Part shown: in pieces, positions 1-6,620 of the stretch
How the letters are laid out: each line of letters starts with the position of its first letter
How positions within the stretch are numbered: the stretch's first letter is position 1
Assembly (NCBI GenBank): GCA_040268355.1
Contig: JAWRIT010000086.1
Location: 1-18,385 of the forward strand
Length of the DNA: 18,385 nt
Origin: UBA1367 sp040268355
GTDB lineage: Bacteria > Actinomycetota > Coriobacteriia > Coriobacteriales > Atopobiaceae
Direction: 5' to 3'
Position numbers and translations under genes: made by a program
Notes under the pieces: model-generated
The model's input: the letters and a program-made list of their open reading frames with translations, nothing else
Database searches by the model: none
What the model was told of the DNA's origin: nothing

Positions 1-59
1 GCGGCCCCGCACGCGTCCCGAGGCACGTCATCGCAGTCGTCAGGCAGGGGGCAGACCAT

Positions 60-1106
60 ATGAAGGTCCTCGTCATCTCGGGCTTCCTCGGCTCGGGAAA
101 GACCACGTTCATCCAGGAACTCGCACGGCGCACCGGGCGCGACTTCGTGGTCTACGAGAACGAGTACGGCCAGGCCGACATCGACGCCCAGCTGCTGCGC
201 AGCGACGCCGAGCTCGAGGTGTGGGAGTCGACCGAGAACTGCATCTGCTGCACGGGCAAGCAGGACTTCGCCAGCTCCGTCCTGACGATCGCGAACACCC
301 TCGACCCCGAGTTTCTGGTGGTCGAGCCCACGGGCGTGGCCAAGCTCAGCTCCATCCTCGAGAACCTGCGCAAGATCGCCTACGAGCGCATCACGCTTCT
401 CGCCCCCGTTACCATCGTCGACGCGTCTGCGTGGGAGCGTCAGCGCGCGGCCCACCCCGACATCTTCGAGGACCAGCTCTCGCATGCCGCGAGCGCGGTC
501 GTCTCCAAGCTCTCGCGCGCGGAGCGCGAGCTGCCCCCGGGGCTCGAGGAGCTCCTTGCCGAGCTGGCTCCCACCGCCGAGCCGATCCTGTCTCCCTACG
601 ACCACGTGCCGGACGCATGGTGGGCGTCGCTTTTGGGACGCGACCTGGATGGGGGAGCCCTCTCCCCAGACGCCATCGCCGGCACCGATGCCGGTGGGAA
701 CGCAGACGACGAGGGTCTGGAGTCCTTCTCCATCGGACATGCCGAGCTGCCCACGCCCGCGCACCTCATGTGGCTCCTCGACGCCCTCTCCGCTGGCGTG
801 TTCGGTGAGATCGAGCGGGCCAAGGGCTATCTTCCCTGCGGCAGCGAGTGGCTGCGCTTTGACGTGGTGGGCCGGGCCTGGGCGCTCACCGGCACCGAGG
901 CGGCCGACGAGGCGCGCTGCGTCTTCATCGGTCGCGACCTCTACCGAAACGGCCTGCGCGAGGTCTTCGTCGCGCAGCTCTGGCGCTCGCGCGCAGAGAT
1001 CGGGCATCACCATGATCCCGACGGTCACCACACCCACCACGACCACGATCACGATGACCACGGCCACCACGACCACACCCATGACGCTCGCCACGATCAC
1101 GCATAA
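60..1106 (+). CDS. CobW/COG0523-family GTP-binding metallochaperone-like protein
   Basis: This 348-aa protein belongs to the G3E family of P-loop GTPases, which act in the cytoplasm as metal chaperones or metal-insertion factors. The P-loop is at residues 8-16 (GFLGSGKTT). The family CxCC metal-binding motif is at residues 61-64 (CICC), followed by a conserved VVEPTGVA stretch. The last 34 residues contain 16 histidines and 9 aspartates, a typical metal-binding tail in this family (Zn, Ni or Co). The ATG start is supported by an AGGGGG ribosome binding site at 46-51, eight bases upstream. The gene stands alone, convergent with pta. Its metal and client protein cannot be read from the sequence, and nothing nearby (no zur box, no cobalamin or hydrogenase genes) narrows them. 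The family call is secure and the specific role is open. Confidence 0.9.
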   Translation: MKVLVISGFLGSGKTTFIQELARRTGRDFVVYENEYGQADIDAQLLRSDAELEVWESTENCICCTGKQDFASSVLTIANTLDPEFLVVEPTGVAKLSSILENLRKIAYERITLLAPVTIVDASAWERQRAAHPDIFEDQLSHAASAVVSKLSRAERELPPGLEELLAELAPTAEPILSPYDHVPDAWWASLLGRDLDGGALSPDAIAGTDAGGNADDEGLESFSIGHAELPTPAHLMWLLDALSAGVFGEIERAKGYLPCGSEWLRFDVVGRAWALTGTEAADEARCVFIGRDLYRNGLREVFVAQLWRSRAEIGHHHDPDGHHTHHDHDHDDHGHHDHTHDARHDHA

Positions 1107-1128
1107 CGCATAGCGCATAACGCGTAGC
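1101..1128. repeat. 14-bp tandem duplication overlapping the stop codon of the CobW-type gene
   Basis: Two adjacent copies, GCATAACGCATAGC and GCATAACGCGTAGC, differ at one base. The first copy contains the TAA stop of the upstream gene. It looks like a small local duplication, and I infer no function for it. Confidence 0.7.
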
Positions 1129-1160
1129 GCCCGACACCACGGAACATCACGGTGACGCCT

Positions 1161-1186
1161 TCGCCCTGCGGCGACTCGCAGGGCGA
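1161..1186 (+). terminator. Possible terminator hairpin downstream of the CobW-type gene
   Basis: The arms TCGCCCTGCG and CGCAGGGCGA form a perfect 10-bp stem around a 6-nt loop, 54 bases after the stop codon. No run of T follows on the + strand, so it is terminator-like but not a classical intrinsic terminator. Confidence 0.4.
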
Positions 1187-1240
1187 CCCCGCTCGTCTGT
1201 GGGTCCACGCCTTCGAGGCGGCTCCTTCGCCCAACAAGAA

Positions 1241-1279
1241 AGGAGGCAGGCATGGCGACCATCGCCACGCCTGCCTCCT
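1241..1279 (-). terminator. Strong intrinsic terminator of pta
   Basis: The 11-bp arms AGGAGGCAGGC and GCCTGCCTCCT enclose a further 6-bp stem (TGGCGA/TCGCCA) with a 3-nt loop. Read on the minus strand, the one position between the two stems is a G-U wobble, giving a continuous stem of about 18 bp. On the plus strand the same position is an A/C mismatch. On the minus strand the hairpin is followed by a T-rich tail (TTTCTTGTT). It lies 28 bases after the pta stop, so it is oriented to end pta transcription. It may also stop read-through from the convergent gene. Confidence 0.85.
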
Positions 1280-1307
1280 GGTGCGTGCCGTTCCCGCTCG
1301 TCCGTGC

Positions 1308-2282
1308 CTAGTCCAGCTGCTGCGCCTGGACCGCCGTGATGGCCACCACGCCCACGATGTCTGAGGCGGAGCATCCGCGCGAGAGGTCGTTCACCGGGCG
1401 TGCGATGCCCTGCAGAAGCGGCCCGTACGCCTCGGCCTTGGCGAAGCGCTGGACCAGCTTGTAGCCGATGTTGCCTGCCGCGAGGTCGGGGAAGATCAGG
1501 ATGTTGGCCTTGCCGGGCACGGTGGAGTCCGGGGCCTTGAGCTGGCCGACGCTGGCCTCAAGCGCGGCGTCGAGCTGCAGGTCGCCGTCAACGGAGAGCG
1601 TCGGGTCCTTCTCCTTGGTGAGGCGCGTGGCCTCCTGGACCCGCTCGGCGGTCTCGCCACCGGCAGATCCCATGGTGGAGTAGGAGAGCATGGCCACATG
1701 CGGCTCGGCGCCCACGAGCGATCCCCACGTCTCGACGCTGGAGAGGGCGATCTCGGAGAGCTGGTCGGCGTCCGGGGCGATGTTGAGGCCGCAGTCGGCG
1801 AACAGCAGCGTGCCGCCCTCGCCGTAGGTGGTGGGGGTGCACATGATGAAGAAGGAGCTCACGAGCTTGGTTCCCGGGGCCGTCTTGAGGATCTGCAGGG
1901 CGGGGCGCAGCGTGTTGGCGGTGGAGTGACAGGCGCCGGAGACCAGGCCGTCGGCGTCTCCGCACTTGATCATCATGGTGCCGAAGTAGGTGGCGTCGGC
2001 CACCTGCTCGAAGGCCTCCTCGGGCGTCATGCCCTTGGCGCGCCGCAGCTCGAAGAGGGCGTCGGCGTAGGCCTGCCGCTTGTCGGAGGTGGCCGGGTCG
2101 ATCACGGTCACACCCTCGACGTCGACCTCTGCGGGATCGCCAAGCAAGACGAGGTTCGCCAGGCCCTCCGACACGATCTGGCGCGCCGCCTCGATGGTGC
2201 GCGGATCCTCGCTCTCCGGCAGGACGATGGTCTTCCTGTCCGCCTTCGCCGCCGCCTTCATGCGCTCAAGAAAGTCACTCAT
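1308..2282 (-). CDS. pta: Phosphate acetyltransferase
   Basis: This 324-aa cytoplasmic enzyme interconverts acetyl-CoA plus phosphate with acetyl phosphate plus CoA, feeding ATP formation by acetate kinase in fermenting cells. It is the short single-domain Pta type (about 330 aa). Recognisable family stretches are IVLPESEDPRTIEAA near the N terminus, the SGACHSTANTLRPALQIL region, YSTMGSAGG, and the signature PDLAAGNIGYKLVQR from residue 265. The open frame runs 72 codons further upstream. I chose the ATG at 2282 because GAGGAG lies eight bases before it and family homology starts there. An apparent 11-codon leader ORF overlaps this start by 4 nt. ackA is not adjacent. A good -10 (TATAAT) lies about 86 bases upstream, and a strong terminator follows the gene. 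Confidence 0.93.
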   Translation of the reverse strand: MSDFLERMKAAAKADRKTIVLPESEDPRTIEAARQIVSEGLANLVLLGDPAEVDVEGVTVIDPATSDKRQAYADALFELRRAKGMTPEEAFEQVADATYFGTMMIKCGDADGLVSGACHSTANTLRPALQILKTAPGTKLVSSFFIMCTPTTYGEGGTLLFADCGLNIAPDADQLSEIALSSVETWGSLVGAEPHVAMLSYSTMGSAGGETAERVQEATRLTKEKDPTLSVDGDLQLDAALEASVGQLKAPDSTVPGKANILIFPDLAAGNIGYKLVQRFAKAEAYGPLLQGIARPVNDLSRGCSASDIVGVVAITAVQAQQLD

Positions 2283-2314
2283 GCCAGCATCTCCTCGTCT
2301 CCCGCCGCGCCCAT
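2279..2314 (-). CDS. Putative 11-codon leader ORF translationally coupled to pta
   Basis: On the minus strand, AAAGGAG sits six bases before an ATG that opens the peptide MGAAGDEEMLA. Its TGA stop overlaps the pta ATG as ATGA. The ribosome binding site is at least as good as that of pta. The frame is not in phase with pta, so this is not an N-terminal extension. The short length means chance cannot be excluded, and no expression evidence is available. Confidence 0.4.
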   Translation of the reverse strand: MGAAGDEEMLA

Positions 2315-2367
2315 ACGCGACTCCTTTACATATGCGTAAGTTGGGCATTTGGCACCCAGCCGCCCCC

Positions 2368-2373
2368 ATTATA
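2368..2373 (-). promoter_or_regulatory. Probable -10 element of the pta promoter
   Basis: The minus strand reads a perfect TATAAT here, about 86 bases before the pta ATG. I found no good -35 at 16-18 bp spacing, so it may depend on an activator or be a weak promoter. Between it and the start lies CTTACGCATATGTAAAG, whose ends form a loose inverted repeat (2324-2340). The rest of the 2315-2487 intergenic region should also hold the glf promoter. The nearest candidate there is TTGGCA at 2349-2354 followed by TATACG at 2370-2375, but its 15-bp spacer is too short to call. Confidence 0.45.
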
Positions 2374-2487
2374 CGGTCCAATGATAGAATCAGGCTCAAC
2401 ATCGAGCCGTACGCGCTGCGTGCCCTCGATTTATTTGTGTGAGGACCGGACCGCCCCGATGCTGCGACGACCAACGAAAGGACGCTC

Positions 2488-3690
2488 ATGAGCATCACGA
2501 CAGGACTACCCGCGAACTTTGCCCCCAGCGCCTATGATGTGATCGTCGTCGGCGCAGGATACGCAGGCGCGGTCTGTGCGCGCAGGATAGCGGAGGCGTG
2601 TGGTTCCAAGGTCGCCCTCATCGAGCGGCGCGACCATATCGCGGGCAACGCCTATGACCGCCTCGACGACGCGGGCGTCCTCATCCACCAGTACGGCCCG
2701 CACATCTACCACACCACCAACGACCGCGTGCACGAGTTCCTCTCGCGCTTCACGGAGTGGACCGACTACCAGCACAAGGTTCTGGCCAACGTCCATGGCA
2801 CGCTCATGCCGGTGCCCTTCAACCACCAGAGCCTGCGGCTCGCCTTTGGCGACGAGCGAGGGGAGTACCTCTACCAGAAGCTCGTCGCCGCCTTCGGCGA
2901 GGACAAGAAGGTTCCCATCATGGAGCTGCGCTCCAAGAACGACCCCGAGCTCACCGAGGTGGCGGACTTCGTCTACGAGAACGTCTTCTTGTACTACACG
3001 ATGAAGCAGTGGGGCAAGACGCCCGACCAGATCGATCCTTCCATCACCGGGCGCGTCCCGGTGTTCGTGGGCGATGACGATCGCTACTTCCCGGCGGCCC
3101 CCCATCAGGGCATGCCGAAGGAAGGCTACACGCGCCTGTTCGAGCGCCTGCTGGACCATGACCTCATCAATGTCTTTTTGGGTGTGGACGTGCGCGACAT
3201 CATGCAGGTCAAGGGTGACCTGGTGTATGTGTGCGACCATCCTTACGGGGGCGAGGTCATCTACACCGGCCCGCTCGACGAGCTCTTCGGGCTCGATCTG
3301 GGGGCGTTGCCGTACCGCACGCTCGACATGCAGTTCGAGACGCTCGAGCGTGACCAGTTCCAGCCGGTGGCCACGGTCAACTACACCACCACCGAGGACT
3401 TCACCCGCATCACCGAGTTCAAGCTCATGACCGGCCAGCAGCTGCCGGGCGTCACCACCATCATGCGCGAGTACTCCAAGGCGTACGAGCCGGGGAGCGG
3501 CCAGACGCCCTACTACGCCATCCTCGAGGACGAGAGCCAGGCCCTCTACCGCGCCTATCGCGAGCGGGTGGACGGCATCCTCAACTTCCATTGCGTGGGA
3601 CGGCTCGCGGAGTACCGCTATTACGACATGGACGGCGTGGTGGCCTCGGCGCTTGAGCTCTCTGACGACATCATCGGCAGCAGCCAGTAG
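2488..3690 (+). CDS. glf: UDP-galactopyranose mutase
   Basis: This 400-aa flavoenzyme converts UDP-galactopyranose to UDP-galactofuranose, the donor for galactofuranose in surface polysaccharides. The FAD dinucleotide-binding motif GAGYAG is at residues 22-27, after a slightly long N-terminal lead of about 15 residues. Conserved family stretches follow: HIAGNAYD, QYGPHIYHT, VPFNHQS, the mobile-loop region around GDDDRYFPAAPHQGMPKEGYT, YRTLDMQFETLE, and near the C terminus GRLAEYRYYDMD (371-382). The ATG start has AAAGGA at 2477-2482, five bases away. The neighbouring downstream gene is a glycosyltransferase on the same strand, consistent with a small cell-wall or exopolysaccharide unit. The assignment is strong. 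Confidence 0.96.
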   Translation: MSITTGLPANFAPSAYDVIVVGAGYAGAVCARRIAEACGSKVALIERRDHIAGNAYDRLDDAGVLIHQYGPHIYHTTNDRVHEFLSRFTEWTDYQHKVLANVHGTLMPVPFNHQSLRLAFGDERGEYLYQKLVAAFGEDKKVPIMELRSKNDPELTEVADFVYENVFLYYTMKQWGKTPDQIDPSITGRVPVFVGDDDRYFPAAPHQGMPKEGYTRLFERLLDHDLINVFLGVDVRDIMQVKGDLVYVCDHPYGGEVIYTGPLDELFGLDLGALPYRTLDMQFETLERDQFQPVATVNYTTTEDFTRITEFKLMTGQQLPGVTTIMREYSKAYEPGSGQTPYYAILEDESQALYRAYRERVDGILNFHCVGRLAEYRYYDMDGVVASALELSDDIIGSSQ

Positions 3691-3694
3691 ACTT

Positions 3695-3718
3695 CGTGCG
3701 GGCACGCGTGCCCGCACG
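3695..3718. repeat. Perfect 24-nt GC-rich palindrome between glf and the glycosyltransferase
   Basis: The sequence reads the same on both strands over 24 nt, with CGTGCGGGCA as its left arm and TGCCCGCACG as its right arm around CGCG. It begins four bases after the glf stop and ends 34 bases before the next start. No T-run follows, so it is not a normal terminator. It could stabilise the glf 3' end, attenuate the downstream gene or be a protein-binding site. Confidence 0.7.
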
Positions 3719-3752
3719 TGTGACGACGAGACGATAGGACGGCTTTTCACCC

Positions 3753-4787
3753 ATGCAGAAGACCATCACCTTTGGTATTCCGTGCTACAACTCAGCGGAG
3801 TACATGGACCACTGCATCACGTCGATCCTCCAGGGTACGGGGTATGCGCAGGACGTCCAGATCGTCATTGTCGACGATGGTTCGACCAAGGACGACACCC
3901 TCGAGAAGGCCCAGCGGTGGGAGGCCGAGCACCCCACCATCGTCACGGCCGTCCACCAGGAGAACGGTGGCCATGGCATGGCCGTGCTCAAGGCGCTCGA
4001 GCACGCGGAGGGCACCTACTTCAAGGTGGTCGACTCCGACGACTGGCTCGACGCCGAGGCGCTCACGCTGCTCATGGCCAAGCTGCGCCACTTCATCGAG
4101 TTCGAGACCCGCGTTGACCTGGTGATATCGAACTACGTCTACGAGCACGTGGAGGACGGCAAGCAGTCGACTATCGACTACCATTACGTGCTGCCGCGCG
4201 GCAAGATCTTCACCTGGGCCAAGATCGGCCACTTCAGCATGACGCAGAACCTGCTCATGCATGCCCTGTGCTATCGCACCGACGTCCTGCGCGACGGCGG
4301 GGTCCCCATGCCGGCGCACACCTTCTACGTGGACAACATCTACGCCTACGTCCCGCTGCCGCGATGCAAGACCATCTATTACCTGGACGTCGACCTGTAC
4401 CGCTACTTCATCGGGCGCGAGGACCAGTCGGTCAACGAGGCGATCATGATCAGCCGCATCGACCAGCAGCTGCGCATCACCCGCATCATGATGCGGGCCT
4501 ACCACCTCTACGATGACGTCGATGAGCCCAAGCTGCGCAGCTACATGATCGACTACTTCACGCTGATGATGGCCGTGTGCTCGGTCTTCTCCAAGATGAG
4601 CGACGAGCCTGACGCCGAGGAGAACCTCGAGCAGCTCTGGGCCGACCTCAAGGCGTTCGATCCGCGCATGTACCGTCGCGCTCGCATGGGCGCGATGGGC
4701 CTCGCCACGAACCTGCCGGGGGAGTGGGGCAAGAAGACGACGCTCGGCATCTACCATGTGGCGCAGAAGCTGGTGAAGTTCAACTAG
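3753..4787 (+). CDS. Glycosyltransferase family 2 protein
   Basis: This 344-aa GT-A fold transferase should move a sugar from a nucleotide donor to a glycan acceptor at the cytoplasmic face of the membrane. The N terminus shows the classic GT2 start (TFGIPCYNSAEY, then VIVDDGSTKDDT at about residues 37-49), NGGHGMA near 71-77, and the metal- and nucleotide-binding acidic motif DSDD at 94-97. The C-terminal half contains no clear membrane helix. It lies 62 bases after glf in the same direction. A galactofuranosyl or related surface-glycan role is therefore attractive but is context inference only. The ribosome binding site is weak: AGGA at 3736-3739 lies 13 bases from the ATG, so translation may be inefficient or coupled to the palindrome upstream. 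Donor and acceptor are unknown. Confidence 0.85.
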   Translation: MQKTITFGIPCYNSAEYMDHCITSILQGTGYAQDVQIVIVDDGSTKDDTLEKAQRWEAEHPTIVTAVHQENGGHGMAVLKALEHAEGTYFKVVDSDDWLDAEALTLLMAKLRHFIEFETRVDLVISNYVYEHVEDGKQSTIDYHYVLPRGKIFTWAKIGHFSMTQNLLMHALCYRTDVLRDGGVPMPAHTFYVDNIYAYVPLPRCKTIYYLDVDLYRYFIGREDQSVNEAIMISRIDQQLRITRIMMRAYHLYDDVDEPKLRSYMIDYFTLMMAVCSVFSKMSDEPDAEENLEQLWADLKAFDPRMYRRARMGAMGLATNLPGEWGKKTTLGIYHVAQKLVKFN

Positions 4788-4812
4788 TCACCGATCCCGG
4801 CCGCGGGCGTGT

Positions 4813-4826
4813 GGCGCGATGGCGCC
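4813..4826 (+). terminator. Small hairpin after the glycosyltransferase gene
   Basis: GGCGC and GCGCC pair around a GATG loop, 25 bases after the stop. The stem is short and no T-run follows, so terminator function is only a possibility. It lies just upstream of the candidate deoC -10 and may instead be part of that promoter region. Confidence 0.25.
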
Positions 4827-4833
4827 GTGTGCG

Positions 4834-4869
4834 TAGAATAGGTGCCAGGGATGCCAACGAACGGTTGGC
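4834..4869 (+). promoter_or_regulatory. Candidate deoC-add promoter -10 and operator-like inverted repeat
   Basis: TAGAAT at 4834-4839 is a plausible -10, though no convincing -35 is present at 17 bp. Fourteen bases further on, GCCAACGAACGGTTGGC (4853-4869) is a perfect inverted repeat with 6-bp arms and a 5-nt centre, directly ahead of the deoC ribosome binding site. Its position fits a repressor operator just after the transcription start. It could alternatively be a short RNA hairpin affecting translation. Confidence 0.4.
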
Positions 4870-4892
4870 CGGACGCCACAAGGAGAAGTGCC

Positions 4893-5534
4893 ATGAACCT
4901 CAACGCCATGATCGACCACACCAACCTGCGCCAGGACGCGCGGCGCGCGGACATCGAGCGCCTGTGCGACGAGGCGGCGCGCTATGGCTTTGCGACCGTG
5001 TGCGTCAATTCGTGCTGGGTTCCCCTTGCGGCGGCACGGTTGGCGGGGACGGGCGTCGGCGTGACCACAGTGGTCGGCTTTCCGCTGGGGGCCGCCTCCA
5101 CCGAGGCCAAGGTCGCCGAGACGGCCCGTGCCGTGGCGGATGGTGCCACCGAGATCGACATGGTGCTCAACGTGGGTCGCTGCAAGGACGGCGACGACGC
5201 CTTCTGCACGGCCGACATCGTCGCCGTGGTCGAGGCGGCGGGGGAGGCTACCGTCAAGGTCATCCTGGAGTGCTGCCTGCTCACCGACGAGGAGATCGAG
5301 CGTGCCTGCCGGTGCTCGGTGGCTGCGGGCGCCGACTTCGTCAAGACGAGCACGGGCTTCTCGACTGGCGGGGCGACCGTGCACGACGTCGCGCTCATGC
5401 GGGCCACGGTCGGTGACGCCTGCAAGGTCAAGGCCGCTGGCGGCATGCACTCGCGCGCCGAGGCGCAGGCCATGGTCGAGGCGGGTGCCGACCGGCTCGG
5501 CACGAGCGCCAGCATCGCCATCGTGGAGGGCTAG
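4893..5534 (+). CDS. deoC: Deoxyribose-phosphate aldolase
   Basis: This 213-aa class I aldolase splits 2-deoxyribose-5-phosphate into glyceraldehyde-3-phosphate and acetaldehyde, the last step of deoxynucleoside catabolism. Family landmarks are IDHTNLRQDA at the N terminus, EIDMVLN with the catalytic aspartate at 89, the Schiff-base lysine K151 in FVKTSTGF, and the second active-site lysine K180 in KVKAAGGMHS. Length matches the family. The frame is open 17 codons further upstream, but the ATG at 4893 has AGGAGA at 4881-4886, six bases away, and homology starts here. Its 3' end carries the ribosome binding site of the next gene (add), so the two are co-translated. The related deo genes (deoB, deoD) are about 6 kb away. 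Confidence 0.96.
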   Translation: MNLNAMIDHTNLRQDARRADIERLCDEAARYGFATVCVNSCWVPLAAARLAGTGVGVTTVVGFPLGAASTEAKVAETARAVADGATEIDMVLNVGRCKDGDDAFCTADIVAVVEAAGEATVKVILECCLLTDEEIERACRCSVAAGADFVKTSTGFSTGGATVHDVALMRATVGDACKVKAAGGMHSRAEAQAMVEAGADRLGTSASIAIVEG

Positions 5535-5536
5535 CC

Positions 5537-6535
5537 ATGCCGGTGACCCTGGCCGAGCTGCGGGGGAGACTCCTCGAACTGCACCTGCACATCGATGGGT
5601 CGGTGAGCGTGCCTTCCGCCCGACGCCTTGCCGAGCTGGGCGGACGTCCGCTGTCCCTGACGGACGATGAGATCTTCCGTCGGCTCTCGGTCGGCGACGG
5701 CTGCGAGGACCTGAACGAGTATCTGGAGAAGTTCGCCTTCCCGCTCTCGCTGCTGCAGACGCGCGAGCAGATTCGCGAGGGCGTCCGCCTGGTGCAGGAG
5801 GAGCTGCGCGAGCGGGGATACGTCTACGCGGAGCTGCGGTTCGCCCCGCAGCTGCACCTCGAGCGCGGCCTCACGCAGCGTGAGGTGGTCGAGGCGGCGC
5901 TTGCGGGGCTGCGCGCGTCGGACTTCGAGGCGCGGCTCATTCTGTGCTGCATGCGCGGGCAGGACAACCTGGCGGCCAACCTGGAGACGGTCGAGCTTGC
6001 GGGGGAGTTCTGCGGCGAGGAGATCGTCGCGGTCGACCTGGCGGGCGCCGAGGCGCTCTTCCCCACGCGTGACTTTGCGCCGGTGTTCGCCCGAGCCCGT
6101 GAGCTGCGGATCCCCTGCACGATCCATGCTGGCGAGGCGGACGGCCCCACGAGCGTATGGGACGCGTTGGAGTTGGGTGCCGCGCGCATCGGTCACGGCG
6201 TGCGAGCGGTAGAGGATCCAGCGCTCCTCGCCGAACTCGCCAGGCGGCGGGTTCCGCTTGAGGTCTGCGTCACCTCCGAGCTGCAGACTGGGGCCCTTGA
6301 GCGGGGCGACTTCGCCCAGACGCTGCGTACGCTGCTCGATGCGGGGTGCTTGGTGACCATCAACTCCGACAACAGCTCGATCTCCAACACCTGGGCGGGC
6401 CCTGAGCTCGCCTTGGTGTCCGAGGCCTTGTCGCTCTCGCGCTCCGACGTTGGCCAGCTGCTGCTCAATGCGGTGGAGGCGTCCTTTGCCGACGAGGCGA
6501 CCAAACGAAGGCTCCGTCAGGCCATCGTTGGGTGA
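5537..6535 (+). CDS. add: Adenosine deaminase
   Basis: This 332-aa cytoplasmic metalloenzyme hydrolytically deaminates adenosine and deoxyadenosine to inosine and deoxyinosine, which DeoD can then phosphorolyse. The zinc-binding HxH is H16/H18 in ELHLHIDGS. The HAGEAD motif places a zinc histidine at 197 and the catalytic glutamate at 200. GHG gives H220. The terminal metal motif is NSDNSSISNT, with D278 followed by N279 where the E. coli enzyme has Asp-Asp. Asn at the second position is, to my knowledge, seen in other Gram-positive members, so activity is still expected. The start lies two bases after the deoC stop, with GGAGGG (5525-5530) inside the end of deoC. A related 6-aminodeoxyfutalosine or adenine deaminase activity cannot be excluded, but the context favours adenosine. 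Confidence 0.88.
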   Translation: MPVTLAELRGRLLELHLHIDGSVSVPSARRLAELGGRPLSLTDDEIFRRLSVGDGCEDLNEYLEKFAFPLSLLQTREQIREGVRLVQEELRERGYVYAELRFAPQLHLERGLTQREVVEAALAGLRASDFEARLILCCMRGQDNLAANLETVELAGEFCGEEIVAVDLAGAEALFPTRDFAPVFARARELRIPCTIHAGEADGPTSVWDALELGAARIGHGVRAVEDPALLAELARRRVPLEVCVTSELQTGALERGDFAQTLRTLLDAGCLVTINSDNSSISNTWAGPELALVSEALSLSRSDVGQLLLNAVEASFADEATKRRLRQAIVG

Positions 6536-6540
6536 GCAGG

Positions 6541-6559
6541 CGCTCGCCGTGCGCGAGCG
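6541..6559. terminator. Possible bidirectional hairpin between convergent add and yjjW
   Basis: CGCTCGC and GCGAGCG form a 7-bp stem around a 5-nt loop, shortly after the add stop in the 85-base gap between two convergent genes. A second small hairpin (CTCTG/CAGAG) lies at 6572-6583. Neither has a T-run, so termination is inferred from position only. Confidence 0.3.
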
Positions 6560-6620
6560 TGCGCGGCCGAGCTCTGCCCAGAGACCGAAGACCCCAAGCT
6601 GATGCCTCGACGCTCGTCCT

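Noticed and set aside
1..59. A promoter for the CobW-type gene
   Set aside because: Only a ribosome binding site is identifiable. The sequence available before it is too short and GC-rich to call -35 and -10 elements.
2329..2442. A small plus-strand frame (MRKLGIWHPAAP...) upstream of glf
   Set aside because: It has no ribosome binding site, crosses the pta promoter region and has no recognisable similarity. It is probably chance.
2506..3750. A 414-codon minus-strand open frame opposite glf
   Set aside because: It has no domain and biased composition and is fully antisense to a secure UDP-galactopyranose mutase gene.
6541..6620. Possible CRISPR or tRNA in the convergent gap
   Set aside because: It contains only two small hairpins. 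No repeat-spacer pattern and no tRNA-like T-arm or anticodon arm is visible.
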